From Pleurodeles waltl (taxonomy: Eukaryota; Chordata; Amphibia; Caudata; Salamandridae): 64,000 bases of DNA. The notes under the pieces are model-generated. The model did no database searches. It had not been told where the DNA came from and saw only the letters and a program-made list of their open reading frames with translations. Every line of letters starts with the position of its first letter. Position 1 is the first letter of the stretch. The stretch spans positions 816,742,317 to 816,806,316 of the forward strand of contig NC_090445.1 in the NCBI RefSeq assembly GCF_031143425.1, written 5' to 3'. This document shows positions 21,978 to 33,615 of the stretch, piece by piece. The translations under genes were made by a program, and so were the position numbers.

Positions 21978-23535
21978 TTAAGTATGGACAGGGTGACAAA
22001 GTGGGACAGTAGGATGACAATCAGGGTGGTCTAATTTCTTGGCGCGGGTCTTGGCATCATGCTCTGTCTTTGTCCTGGATCTCAGGGACCGTTTGCGGTG
22101 TGGTTCTCCCTCTGCAGGGGGTGGGGTGCTGGTGTGGTGGTCCTGTGGCGGGGCATCCTGTCCACTAGTGCCGGCGGAGGTGGTAGGCAGTTCATCGTCC
22201 ATGCTAGTGTCAGGGGTCCCTTGTATTGCCACAGTGTCCCTCCTGGTGTTCAGTACTTCCTTCAGCACCCCTACGATGGTGCCCAGGGTGGAGCTGATGG
22301 TTCTGAGTTCATTCTTGAAGCCCATATACTGTTCCTCCTGCAGGCGCTGGGTCTCCTGAAACTTGGTCAGTACCGTTGCCATCGTCTCCTGGGAGTGGTG
22401 GTAGGCTCCCATGATGGAGGAGAGGGCCTCGTGGAGAGTGGGTTCCCTTGGCCTGTCCGCCCCCTGTCGCACAGCAGCCCTCCCAGTTCCCCTGTGTTCC
22501 TGGGCCTCCGTTCCCTGGACCGTCTGCCCACTGCCACTGCCCCCAGGTCCCTGTTGTTTTTGGGGTGGTTAGTTAGCCTGGGTTCCCTGTAGTGGTGGAC
22601 ACAAAGCTGATTGCGTGTCATGGGGACGGAGGTATGGGCCCGCTGGGTGGGTGCTGTGCTGGTGTTTCCAGAGGGGGGAAGCTCTGTGGTGGCCTGTGAC
22701 TGGGTGATGGGAACCGACTGCCCTGAGGTCCCCGATGGGCTGGGTTGGTCATCTAGATCCAGTTGGACAGAGCTGCTGTCATCACTGTGGGTCTCTTCTG
22801 TTGTTGGTGTGGACATGTGTGGACCCTCCTGTCCGGTGACGTTGGGTAGGGGTCCTGCAAGGGTATAAAAGGATGGTTATTACATCTGTGTGTGTCATGG
22901 TGTGAACTGGGTGGGTGACCGTGTACCCCAGTGCTTGCATTCCTATGTGGGACCTTGTGTGATGATGGTTTAGGGGGTTGTATGTGCAGTGGGCATGCTT
23001 TAGTGATGGGTGTCCATGCTTTGTTGTTGCATGCAGGGCTTGGTGTTGGGATGGGTGGTTTGTGATGTTGGGACATATGTGAGGAGTTGGGGTGCTGGGG
23101 TGAGGGTGAGGGTGGGGGTATGTGCTGGAATGCAGGTAGGGTGGGGGATGTAATAATTAAGATTTGTCTTACCAGAGTCCATTCCTCCACCTACTCCTGC
23201 GAGGCCCTCAGGATGCAGAATAGCCAAGATCTGCTCCTCCCATGTTGTTAGTTGTGGGTGAGGAGGTGGGGGCCGCCAGTCCGCTGAACCGCCTGGTGAT
23301 GTCTTGAGACCACGGAACGCACCTTTCCCCATAGGTCGTTCCACCTCTTCCTGATGTCCTCCCGATTTCTTGGGTGCTGTCCCACTGCGTTGACCCTGTC
23401 CACTATTCTTCGCCATAGCTCCATCTTCCTTTCAATTGAGCTGTGATCTGAATAGCTGTGGCTCTACCCGGACGATTTCTCCCCCATGACCCTGAGCTCC
23501 TCCTCCGAGAACCTGGGGTATCTTTGCCGTGCCAT
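21978..23535 (-). pseudogene. Harbinger Myb1, right arm
   Basis: Exon 23535-23173 and exon 22854 onward, with the same splice borders as the left arm. The CGA that is TGA in the left arm is intact, but a one-base loss near the start of the SANT domain, a 15-bp deletion after the PQLFRS-equivalent segment and a frameshift near 22600 break the gene. The normal stop is lost (TGA to TTA), so the last frame runs on to 21978. The coiled segment and basic tail are recognisable. Confidence 0.83.
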
Positions 23536-24123
23536 GGGGTGGTGTAGGTGATGTGTGTGGTGATAAGTGTGCTGATATGTAGTGGTGTGTTGTGTGAGGT
23601 GCGTGGAAGTTCTGTGGGTGATGGTGTTGTGTGCCTGTGGATGCTGTTGTTCTTGCTGGTGGTGTCTCTCTCTGGCCTTCTTTCGGAATTTTTTGTCGTA
23701 GGGGTTTGTGGGTGATGTGGGTGTGGGTTTTATATTATAATGGGTGTGTGGGAGTGGTGTGTGTATGTGTATCAGGTGTGTGTATTTCAAATTGTCCAAT
23801 GTGGCTGTGTTTTGTATATGTGTGTGTATTTTGAGAGCGGCGGTGTGTACCGCCAATGGAATACCACAGTTGAAAGACCGACACGTGGAATCGTGGGTCG
23901 TGATAGTGTGGGCGTATTTCTGTTGGCGTGACGGAGGAGGTTTCGTTTTCGCCAGTTTATCACTGACCTTTGGTGTGGCGGACTTGTGTCGGTGTCTGAA
24001 TTTTGTCGGATTCCGAAATGTGGGTCATGATAGCTGCGGCGGTATTCCGCTGCCACGGCGGTGTGTTGGCGGTCTTCTGCACGGCGGTAAGCGGCTTTTA
24101 CCGCCAATGTTGTAATGACCACC
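23536..24123. repeat. Right terminus and subterminal region of A
   Basis: GT-rich stretch, then GGCGG/CCGCC motifs, then the terminal repeat that reads GGTGGTCATTACAACATT on the minus strand. It is followed by ATA, where the left side has TTA. Confidence 0.75.
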
Positions 24124-24126
24124 ATA

Positions 24127-24597
24127 GACTTCAAGAAGAAGCACATGTTCAACTCCAAATTCATAGGTCCTTACACTGCTCTTCAGCAAATTAATCCTGT
24201 GACCTATAAACTACAATTGCCAAGGTCATTACAGATTCATCCAGTGTTCCACACTTCCCTCTTGAAAAAAGCAGTCCAGAAAATCCGTCCTCATCCACCT
24301 CCAGTTCTAGTACAAGGGGACGTAGAATACGAAGTCAAGAAAGTGTTGGATTATAAATTGAGAGGGTGTAACCTATGGTACTTAATTTCATGGAAAGGTT
24401 ATGGCCCTGAAAGTAACTCATGGGTCTCCGCATCTGATATCCATGCTCCAGTACTTGTGAGGCGTTTTCATTGTCTCAATCTAGACAAACCAGGCCCTAG
24501 AGCGCATCTGAGAGAGGGGAGTACTGTCAACATCAGGGCAGTGTGCACTCTACGGGCGACCAGAATGCAAAAACCTAAGGATTTCAAGCTAACATAA
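24127..24597 (+). pseudogene. Gypsy integrase C-terminus with chromodomain
   Basis: The frame begins in the integrase C-terminal domain (KFIGPYTALQQINPVTYKL, then HPVFHTSLLK, a typical GPY/F-type module) and continues into a chromodomain (VEYEVKKVLDYK, WYLISWKGYG, ESNSWVSA). The chromodomain of such elements binds modified histones and guides integration. The frame crosses the polypurine tract and ends inside the 3' LTR at 24597. All upstream pol domains, including the integrase catalytic core, are missing. The five-residue start before KFIGPY is uncertain because the Harbinger border lies there. Confidence 0.9.
24510..24524 (+). promoter_or_regulatory. Polypurine tract before 3' LTR
   Basis: GAGAGAGGGGA followed by GTAC sits directly before the TGTCAAC that opens the 3' LTR, the usual position of the plus-strand primer of LTR retrotransposons. 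Confidence 0.7.
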
Positions 24598-24810
24598 TTG
24601 ATGCATTGTGCTGATATAATGTTGTTTAACCTTTTGCATTGCAGAGTTTCATCCTGAAGACTTATGTTCAACACGCATTTAAATACTGTTCATTTGCAAT
24701 GTATTGCTGCAGGCTTTCAGAGTGTGTCAGGGTGTGGTCCTTTTCCAGGGCCTTCTAGAAGCTTTCCCTGCAGCATGCCTGGGTGTGGTTTGTGGGCTGG
24801 GCCAAGACTC

Positions 24811-24818
24811 TATAAAAG
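24811..24818 (+). promoter_or_regulatory. LTR TATA box, 3' copy
   Basis: TATAAAAG at the position equivalent to 7448 in the 5' LTR. Confidence 0.65.
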
Positions 24819-25100
24819 GGAGCCAGCCCAGCTCCACGTGCTCACTATTCAGAGGTCCTGGTGCAGAGCAGCAGCAACTTCCTGAGCTACTGTTCCGGAG
24901 GCCTACTGGATCTTCCAGACCTCGCCCTTTCATTGTGCTTGGTGATTCTTGATCAGGGCGGTAAGACGGAGGTCTCGCTGGGCCCCCGACCCCGTTCTCG
25001 ATAGGAGTTCGAGTTCTTGGGCCTAATTATCTTGATAAAATCTTTTGATTCTTGTGTGTGTGAAAGTGCACTTGATTTTTATTGGGCATTCACATGCTTA

Positions 25101-26330
25101 CATTCGAATCGGCTAAACGTGCGATTCTTTACTCGTGTTAAATTCATGTTATTCATTGTGCGTTACCATTTCCAGGCATTCATATGGTGACATTCGAATC
25201 GGCAAGACGCGCAATTTTCTTCCTCGTGTTTTAACCCTTGATATTTATCGTGCGCTACCAATTTTTGGCATTTGCATGGTGGCCTTCGGATCGACGAGGC
25301 GCGCAATTAATTTCTCGTGTGTAATTCATGCAGTTCATTGTGCGCTACCATTTCTTGACATTTGCATGGTGGCCTTCAAATCGGCGAGACGCGCGATTAA
25401 TTTCTCGTGTGTAATTGATGCAGTTCATTGTGCGCTACCTTTTCTTGGCACTTGCACGGTGGCATTCAAATCGGCGAGACACGCGATTCATTTCCTGTGT
25501 GTAATTCATGCAGTTCATTGCGCGCTACCATTTCTTGGCATTTGCATGGTGGTATTCAAATCGGTGAGAGGCGCAATTCATTTCCCGTGTGTAATTCATG
25601 CAGTTCATTGCGCGCTATCATTTCTTGGCATTTGCATGGTGGCATTCGAATAGGCGAGACGTGCGATTCATTTCCCGTGTGTAATTCATGCAGTTCATTG
25701 CGCGCTACCATTTCTTGGCATTTGCATGGTGGCATTCGAATTGGCGAGACGTGCAATTCATTTCCCGTGTGTAATTCATGCAGTTCATTGCACGCTACCA
25801 TTTCTTGGCATTTGCATGGTGGCATTCGAATTGGCGAGACGTGCGATTCATTTCCCGTGTGTAATCCATGCAGTTCATTGCACGCTACCATTTCTTGCAT
25901 TTGCATGGTGGCATTCGAATTGGCGAGACGTGCGATTAATTTCCCGTGTGTAATTCATGCAGTTCATTGCGCGCTACCATTTCTTGGCATTTCCATGGTG
26001 GCATTCGAATTGGCGAGACGTGCAATTCATTTCCTATGTGTAATTCATGCAGTTCACTGTGCTCTACCATTTCTTGGCATTTAAGTGGTGGTATTCAAAT
26101 TGGTGAGACGCGCGATTTCATTCTCATTTGTAATTCATGTTATTCATTGTGTGCTAATTTTTTCTGCCATTTTCATGGTGACATTTGAATCGGCAGGAAG
26201 CGCGATTCTTTTCTTGTGTTTAATATCACGGTGTTCATAATGTGCTACCTCTTCATGACATTTTACAAGGTGGTTTTCTAGCCAGTAAGACGCGTGATTT
26301 ATTTCTCAAGTCTAACTTATGTTATTCATG
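25101..26330 (+). repeat. 90-bp LTR array, about 14 units
   Basis: The CATTCGAATCGGC-like motif recurs at almost exactly 90-bp steps (25101, 25191, 25283, 25373, 25463 and so on to about 26272), with one 89-bp step. Because 90 is divisible by three, long frames of 170-218 codons appear in it on both strands; they are not genes. Outer units are more diverged than central ones, as expected from unequal exchange. Confidence 0.93.
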
Positions 26331-26841
26331 GTGCACCATCATTCTATGGTTTTTACAATCTTTGTGAAAGTATTCAATGTGTACAATTCATGTTACCTAC
26401 AGTTTTTTGAGAGAACAATATGATAGAGTTCTAGACGTGATGTAGAGTGTATATACTAATGTTTTTTCTTTCCTTGATCCTCATGCAAAAGATAATGTTT
26501 TGAATCCGAACATTGCATTAACCATTCCTTGTTTTCCTCTCAGGTATCCAGTAATATCGAAGTCTAGTTGTTTTAAGTCCATTCATAGGATGTCTATGAT
26601 TTCAGAACGACAATGCTTAGATTTATAATCTAGTATTGATTCATATGATATAATCTTGATATTGTGTGTTTTAATCTTTTCCTTCCTACAGGTCTCCTTC
26701 CCAGCTGTTCCCTTCCGAATCCCCTTTTCCCCACTTGGACTCTCTTAGACTCTGTGATAATTCTAATCAGAGTATTGGCGCTGCCTTGTGGTGGAAGTGT
26801 TGGGAACGTGCACAGACCCCGAGGATCTGGTGACTCTGACA

Positions 26842-26846
26842 CTCTT
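26842..26846. repeat. Target-site duplication CTCTT, right
   Basis: Perfect match to 7157-7161. Confidence 0.9.
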
Positions 26847-27130
26847 CGCCTTTGATGAAGAGAACAAAGACATCTAGGACTCACCAAGGCCTTGTGCTGG
26901 AGCAAGCCTCCATAATTGAACCACAACCCAGCCTTCTGCAGAGACTCACTTAATGTCAAGGGAAAAAGAACCAAGAAAGTGACTTAGTGAAAAGGTAAAA
27001 TCTTGACCAGACACCAACCACTTAATGTATTCTACCCGCACTCTAATGCAATCAGCTTAAAACTTTGACTTGGTCCCAGTCCAGCGAGACCAGATGGTTG
27101 CAGTTGGTGTTTTTCACTTTTAGGCTTTAG
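26847..27130. repeat. Interspersed repeat, right part
   Basis: Likely continuation of the repeat cut at 7161. It ends near GGTGTTTTTCACTTTTAG, after which Harbinger E sequence starts. The joint was judged by eye and from memory of newt repeats. Confidence 0.4.
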
Positions 27131-27423
27131 AGGAGGCCATGGGCCTGAAAAGATCTCTGTAAGCCAGACATGTCACTATGAATGCCTACCAGGTGTGCAT
27201 TTGTCTGCTGAAGTTGACTTGCCAAACCCTGGATGGCATTCACAATGGCAGACTCCCCACAGAGATACTCCACAGGAGGTCAATAGCCTCATCACTCAGG
27301 GCAGCAGGGTTAACAGGGGATGGGGGAGAGTTCTTTGAGGTGAAGGAGATGCCCACCTTCAACTGGGTGGGAGCAACTAGGAGGGTGGCAATAGAACTGG
27401 GTGTGGTGGACAAGGATGGTACA

Positions 27424-27750
27424 GGAGCAGGTCCTGATAGGTCTACTACCACTAGGGAGTGACCACTGGATGTACAATCTGAAAATGACAAGGTCGATCC
27501 TGTGCCCTCTGTGGCACTCCCCTTACCCTTCAGTCCACTTGCTTCCTCTGTGTCGGTGGTGTCATTACTGGAGGTACTGTGGTAAAGGAGCAGGTCCTGA
27601 TAGGTCTGCTACCACTAGGGAGTGACCACTGGATGTACAATATGAAAATGACAAGGTCGATCATGTGCCCTCTGTGGCACTCCCCTTACCCTTCAGTCCA
27701 CTTGCTTTCTCTGTGTCGGTGGTGTCATTACTGGAGGTACTGTGGTCAGA
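27424..27750. repeat. 163-bp tandem duplication in Myb2 E
   Basis: GGAGCAGGTCCTGATAGG occurs at 27424 and 27587, and the following about 160 bp are repeated with few differences. The unit is not a multiple of three, so it would shift the frame. Confidence 0.85.
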
Positions 27751-27849
27751 TGCTTCCCCACTTGGATCTGTCCTGTCTTCTTCGCTTGCCTGGGATGAAG
27801 AGAAAAATGGACACAACATGTTCCTGATCACACTTGATCAACAGCTCTG

Positions 27850-29660
27850 ATTAGCAAACATTATCATGACATCAGGTAGACCCCATTAACAAACTCCATC
27901 AAAGTGGCTCCTACATGTACCACACTATATGCATGCATGCCACATTAAGTGTCAAAGTTGCCCACAGGAAAATCAGAATCTCAGACAATTCCAGTTGCGT
28001 GGGTGAAGTTGTGCAACACAATAACAATTGAACAAGTAGGAGACGTCATTACCTTCATTGCTTTGCCTCGTGGAGCATGCCTCACTTACCTGTTGTCATA
28101 CAATAGTTGGCAAATACCAAGTATATTCCTACATATCCCACACAAGCTTATGCATATATATATTTATCACGTACACAATACCACAACAATAAAAAAATAA
28201 TGCTCCAAAATCCTGCCATGTTGCCAACAACAGTAGGGTAGCCTAAAGAAGGTGACATGGAAATACTTATGTTGCACTGGAAAGATATAAACAATACACA
28301 CTTCACCATGTGTAAATTGTCCTACTGAGGTCATGGAGGTCATACTACTGTTGCTCAGATATATGACACTTGGAATGGATATGCATACTGTACACAAAAT
28401 GTGTAAATTGTCAGGGAGATATGTCTTCAAAATCCACAATACCATGATGCAGCTAGTCCTCTTCTGTATGGCACCCCTTACAATGACATACTTTGATTGC
28501 ATCAGTAGAAGCCATTAGTCCATTGTTTATTAGAGAGGCCCAGGGATTCCCATATACTTGTAAAAGGTCCTCAGCATGTTGCCCAATAAGACACTACATC
28601 ACTGTCTCCATTTTGGTTCTGCAAACACAGATATCCAGGGATGAATGGTTGTACCCAACCACATATGATTCCCACATACATGCAAGTCACTCCATGATGC
28701 ATGCCAACAGTCTGGTAATAAACCTTCCTCTATTCACATGTGCAGAGCACTTTGCTACATGATGCTACATCAATGACATAGAAATGCACAGTGTGGCTAA
28801 AAACTGTAGTCATGCCTGTCATGTCCATCATTGTGACTGCAGTTGTACATGTCTAATGACATGCTTTTATGGGTGAGGGTGTGTTTCCAAACAATCAATG
28901 GTGACACACTCCTGTCTGTGACACCACATGAAATGTAGCCCCTTTGCATATGTCCAACTCTAAACAGGGGTTGGCAAGCACACACAGGTGCGGGAATACA
29001 CAAATGATCCAACGAACACAGGTAGACCATGCATGAAACATCAGTGTACATATTTTGTTTGAAGAAAAAGGGACACATGCTAATGTGTAGGCAGAAGGAA
29101 TGCTGGCAACAGTGAAGGCACATAAATCATATCAATTGACATTCCCCACTCACCAAGGGAAAGTATTGATATGTAGCTGCCCTCAAAGAACAATGTATGC
29201 TCTGTCACAAGTATAATGGCCACCTTCACATAACAGACAGTAATGAGGCACCAGCATTTGTCATACACTGAAGCCAAGTGGGCTCTGGGGGACAGATGCC
29301 AATTTACCAACTTGGTCAGACACACGACAGAGGACAGCGGTCCATCACTTCTTTTTCTTTGGGCTGTAACACTGGAAGAAGTGGTCTGTTGTCTAGAATG
29401 TATTACAACAACAAACATTATTTGATTGTTTAATGTACACAGCCATGTGTTGTCCCTGGATAGAATAGTTTTTGTGGAGTGTACTGGGTTGTGCCCTAGG
29501 TTCCTGGGCTAACAGGCAAGACAAATCAATATGCACAAAATTCCATACATACATAAACCGTTACTAATCTTGTGTGTCACACATGGCCCATCCCCAACCG
29601 TCAGGGGAGATGTCAGAACTTAATACATCAACTTGGCTATGTGACAGGCAGGAATATGCC
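27850..29660. other. Unassigned insertion in Myb2 E intron 2
   Basis: Intron 2 is about 390 bp in copy A but here exceeds 1.8 kb, so inserted DNA is implied. No protein, terminal repeat or array was recognised. Confidence 0.4.
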
Positions 29661-29919
29661 CTGTACTTACCCTATCCTGGCTGCTGTGCTTCCCTCAATT
29701 GCCCATCAAGCTCCAGGTATGCCACCGCCAGAATTCGGGGCATTAGGCGGCTCATGCTGCAATGTGTGACCCTCTGTGCTCACATTAGGAGGTAGGCCCC
29801 ATCTGGACCTCCCGATCTTCCTGGCCCAGCATCTCAGTTCCTCCCACCTCTCTAAATCCCCTTCTTCTGAATGATCCTGGCTGCTGTGCTTCCCTCAATC
29901 GCCCATCAAGCTCCAGGTA

Positions 29920-31290
29920 ACTCACTACCCGGCTCATGGCCTACTATGATTAAGCAAGCCTACTCACATCGGGTAGCCCATGCTCCAGCAACATGTACTG
30001 TGATGGGAGCCACAATGAAACACTACACTCCAATGTGGCTTCTGAAGGGTAAACTCCTTAGGCCTGACTGGACAATCACAGTTACACTCTGCAACGTCGA
30101 CTTATTGCATACAGTCCCTACAGATAACTACCATAGTACAGACTTTACCCTTACACTTGAGTGACAATGGAAAGGCTGGCATGGAGGATATGGAAAGTGT
30201 CCTCCCTGTGCATGTGTGGACCTGTGACTTACCAAATGCAGACTCATGCCACTTCAGGGTGGGTTTCTGTGGTATGGACCTATACTACATGACACACCTT
30301 TGAACATATGCTTCTAACCTACAGAGATGAAATATAACATGCAAAGGTATGTTTTGTTCAATTTCTGCTATGTAGTCAAGCTACTGAGTTACTTGTCATG
30401 GCCTCCCAGGAATCTACACACTGTCTGCACTGTGGGTTTGTCATTTGCGCAATACACCTGTACAGGACAAATCTGATTTATGTGAAGGTGTGGTGACAGA
30501 GCAGCGATGCAAAATGTACATATAGACTAGTTCAGGGACTTACCTCAATAGCCATTCCTAATCTAGTCAATGGACTGATGCATACAGGGAAAGGTTAGCC
30601 ACTAGAGCCTCATATTACTCCCATGACTGGATCTGCAGATCTACAGGGAGTGCCACAGTGCCACATTTGCATAGCCACAGTGACTCCCACACAGTCTGGA
30701 CTGAGTACCATGCTAGGAGATATTTGTGACAGGCATTAGTCTTTGTAGTCTGAGCATACAGAACCTACATAACACTCAAATTCCTATCACTTCCATGCAT
30801 GGAAGTACATCATGTGGCTTGTGACTTGTGTGGCAATCTGAAGGGCAGCGTTAATCATGATATGCCTTCCAGACAACAGGTTTGCAAGGCCAGATATGGT
30901 TTGAAAGATATGTGGTACTATACACATTGCTTACAAGATCCTCAAATGACTCAGCCAAGATGCATACACAGCTCACGCTGTCATGCACATACATGTTATC
31001 CAACATTTACAAATTATCATAAAGAAAGAGATCTTTGGATGACAGTAAAGTTTCCTTGCCTAGTTATCTGCGTCCAACACAACAAGGATGTAGGACAGCA
31101 AAAAACATCACATAACACAATGTTCATGAACACAACATATAGTACTGGTCACCAATACCTGAACAATGTGCATGCCATTGATGCCACACAGACTGCAACA
31201 ACAGTCACACAAGAAGTCTAACGGGCACACAGGGGCACATTGTACCCAGTGAGGAGGGAAAGAATAATGTCAAACAGAGTCAATTGTTCA
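29920..31290. other. Unassigned sequence in Myb2 E intron 1
   Basis: Intron 1 is about 200 bp in copy A. The extra sequence is A+T-moderate without a recognisable gene. A 140-codon frame at 30799-31221 has no domain and is not called. Confidence 0.4.
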
Positions 31291-31419
31291 CATGAGAAAC
31301 TGACCTGCTTCTCTGGTGAGCCGTAGAGCTGTCCATACAGGGGAAGGGCCTCATTAACCAGCCTCTCCAGGTCCTCTGGAGAGAAGGCAGGGGCCCTATC
31401 ACCTGCTGGATGTAGCATG

Positions 31420-32180
31420 ATTGCTTCCAGAGGCAGCACACAGCAGCTCAAGTGGTGGAGGTGTTATTGGCAGGAGTGTCAGGAGTCAAATGAGTGAATT
31501 TGTACGACATGGCGTCAAATCTGCCACGTATTCGGTCATCATCGCTGACCGACACAGCCATTGGGCCACAACCGCCACAGGCAACGATGTCAGCTTATGG
31601 CTGTGTCTGATGCAGTTGGAACCACCTACCTCCAAGACGACTTTCACCAGTCACTAGCGGTCGAGGTTGGTTCCTAATATCCAGTGGAGTAGGCCAGGCT
31701 TCCGCCATTCTGATGCCCTGTAGACCTGCAGATCCATTGTGACTGTATTTGGCTTTGTAAACTGCGTCACACCTACAATATATGTGTTGTAGCATCACAA
31801 ACATCCTTATTTTGTCTTGTCATGTAGGTCCTACCACACAACCACAAGTGAAATGTGTTGCAGGGCACAGATGGCATTTCAACGCAGTGCACTGTCCACC
31901 ACTGCCAATGGTCTTTTTGGCAGTCGGAAAATACAGTCACATTTCAAGGGCAATTGCATAGCAGATAGTTGAGGTTTGCCCAAATCCATATTATGGACAC
32001 ATGTGTTGACAACCATGGGGATCACATGTGACCCTTCTGTAGTTGCCAGCTGGGATGTATACTGTGTTTCCTGCTATCTAGTCAGAAATGCTTTGTCACT
32101 TGTTATTATTGGCAAGCATCATGTATGTTGCTGTGGACACACTGACTAATGTTACACATCATGTCTTGTCACTCACAGGT
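31420..32180. other. Space between divergent Myb2 and transposase of E
   Basis: It corresponds to the bidirectional promoter region of the other copies (13385-13813 in A). No TATA box or conserved box could be identified in this diverged copy. Confidence 0.4.
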
Positions 32181-33292
32181 ATCCTGGAAGAGGGAGGATG
32201 CGACAACCTCCTGTCTACCATCCCCTGCAGAACTTCAGACCATGGAGCAATGGCATATAATTCAGTTATACTGCCTGGCTAGGCAACAATAGTGGACTTA
32301 TGCCGTCAGTTGGAGCCAAATCAGATGCCAGCTTATAAAAATTCAAACTGCATACCACCCATTGTACAAGTCATGTCAGTATTGCACTTCCTGGCACCAG
32401 GGTCCTCCCAACATACAGTGGCCCTATCTTCTGCTATGTCACAACCTTTGCTCACCCTGGTGTTGAAAGATTTCCTCTCAGCAATGTTGAAACACATTGA
32501 CAGCTATATCAGGTTCCCCGACAAGAGGATTTAGCCAATTTGAAGGCTGTCTTTTATGTTTTTTCCTGTCTCCCACATGGTGGGTGCCATTGACAGCACA
32601 CATATTGGCTTGGTACCACTGCAGGCCACTGAACACGTCTATTGCAACAGAAAGAACCCCCATTCCATCAAGGAAAAGTTGTCTTTTTGGCTGATTTCTG
32701 TATCTCACATTTGTGCCCTTATTCAGGATGAGAACACAATTCCTTCATAATGTGGAACAGCACTATACCCCAGCTGATGTCCCAACTGTACCCAGAGAGG
32801 GCCTGGCTGGTTGGTAAGTCACGTCTGTCCTGATTGTGTGTGAGCAATCTCAGATGCTGCCAACATGAAGTGAGGGACTCATTGGTTCACTTATGTCCCA
32901 TTCCTTATCAGGAGATTCAAAATATCCAACCCACCCTTGGTTGTTTATGCCGCTGAGGAATCCAACTACGCCTGGGGAAGTCCACTTCAGTGAGGCCCAT
33001 GTAAGACCAAGGGGGACAGTGGAACAAGCTTTGGAGGTCCCGAAGGCCAGTTTTAGGTGTCTGGACAGGACTGGTGTTTCCCTCTTCTCCTCCTCCGGGA
33101 AAATTTCTCAGATCATTGTGGCATGCTGCATGCTTCACAACAATGCAATGCGGAGGAATATCCCATACATCCCAGAGGAGGGGGAGCCTGCAGTGCCACA
33201 GGGTGAAAATCCTGAAATGCCAAATGAGAATGACGGGTGAAGAGGAAGTAGGTGACTTGCGAGAAGATCTCATCCACAGCTACTTCTCATAA
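32180..33292 (+). pseudogene. HARBI1-like transposase of copy E
   Basis: Fragments in several frames: a start equivalent to the DLSTME region near 32225, LEPNQMPA..., a VGAIDSTHIG segment at about 32577-32606 (first Asp kept, Gly to Ser), no FPGSVHD segment (deleted), then exon 2 from about 32911 with YPTHPWLFMPLRNP, a GTVEQALEVPKA segment (Glu kept) and ACCMLHNNAM. It ends IHSYFS at 33292 after a frameshift near 33235. Dead. Confidence 0.82.
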
Positions 33293-33615
33293 GTGTAAGT
33301 ATGTCTTGTGATGTCATGACTGTGACAGTACAATGAACTGTAGTTGTGAGATTGTTTTGAGTTGAGTGTTTTGGATGCAGCTAGGGAGCTAACACTCTGC
33401 AGTAATCAGCCAAAGGCTGCTTGATGAGATAGCTTTTGAAGCATCCCCACCTTGATGATGTTGCTTCGTTTGTGTCAGTTTCCCTGCAATGTACTTTGTT
33501 TTCCAGATGCTTTCTATGTGACTTGTGTCATATGTATGGTTTCAAGCCTATACTCCTTTGTTCTTTGTACACGTACCTTCACCACGACATCTTCATGTGG
33601 GCATTTCAGAGTTGT

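Larger units (their letters stand above)
9649..24123. mobile_element. Head-to-head Harbinger pair (A), 14.5-kb palindrome
   Basis: The left arm (9649 to about 16860) and right arm (about 16860 to 24123) are inverted, diverged copies of the same Harbinger. Reading inward from each end, the order is terminus, Myb1, transposase on the opposite strand, Myb2, central minisatellite. Both outer ends are the Myb1-side terminus (GGCCCTCATTATGACATT at left, GGTGGTCATTACAACATT at right). The Myb2-side termini, seen in copies B and C, are absent. Transposase proteins of the arms differ at roughly one residue in ten by eye. Flanks are TTA (left) and ATA (right), which do not match. The pair sits between a gag fragment and an integrase tail with pol missing. 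Confidence 0.9.
7162..26841 (+). mobile_element. Ty3/Gypsy chromodomain LTR retrotransposon, defective
   Basis: The element has two LTRs bounded by TG...CA, a perfect 5-bp target duplication, a Gag start, an integrase C-terminus with chromodomain, and a purine-rich tract before the 3' LTR. Order on the plus strand is 5' LTR, gag fragment, Harbinger palindrome, integrase tail, 3' LTR. The rest of gag, the protease, reverse transcriptase, RNase H and integrase core are missing. A chromodomain places it among chromovirus-type Gypsy elements, which are usual in amphibians and fish. No clear primer-binding site matching a familiar tRNA was recognised just after the 5' LTR. The element cannot be autonomous. 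The span is inflated by a 14.5-kb nested Harbinger pair. Confidence 0.93.
24525..26841 (+). repeat. 3' LTR of the Gypsy element
   Basis: TG...CA bounded, same ends as the 5' LTR. It is longer because of a 90-bp array, and lacks the hairpin-array MITE. Confidence 0.93.
27140..31418 (-). pseudogene. Harbinger Myb2 of copy E
   Basis: Exon 1 (31418-31305) is still open for all 38 codons and clearly homologous (RAPAFSPEDLERLVNEAL). Exon 2 remnants lie near 29900-29680, and exon 3 (LSDEAIDLLWSISVG and flanks) near 27790-27140. The introns contain unrelated insertions. Part of exon 2 is duplicated: TCCTGGCTGCTGTGCTTCCC occurs at 29673 and again at 29874. The protein cannot be made. Confidence 0.75.

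Noticed and set aside
9649..24123. Perfect single Harbinger insertion into an intact Gypsy element
   Set aside because: Flanking trinucleotides do not match, and pol is missing between the two flanks, so a simple insertion does not explain the structure.
25135..26084. Long frames (172 and 218 codons) with repeated His/Gly/Ile blocks
   Set aside because: They are translations of the 90-bp LTR array; 90 is divisible by three, so open frames persist without coding.
25101..26330. Regular repeats reminiscent of a CRISPR array
   Set aside because: Units are contiguous diverged 90-bp repeats without unique spacers, inside an LTR of a vertebrate retrotransposon.
30799..31221. 140-codon frame in Harbinger E
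   Set aside because: Sits in an enlarged intron of a dead gene; no domain or conservation in other copies.
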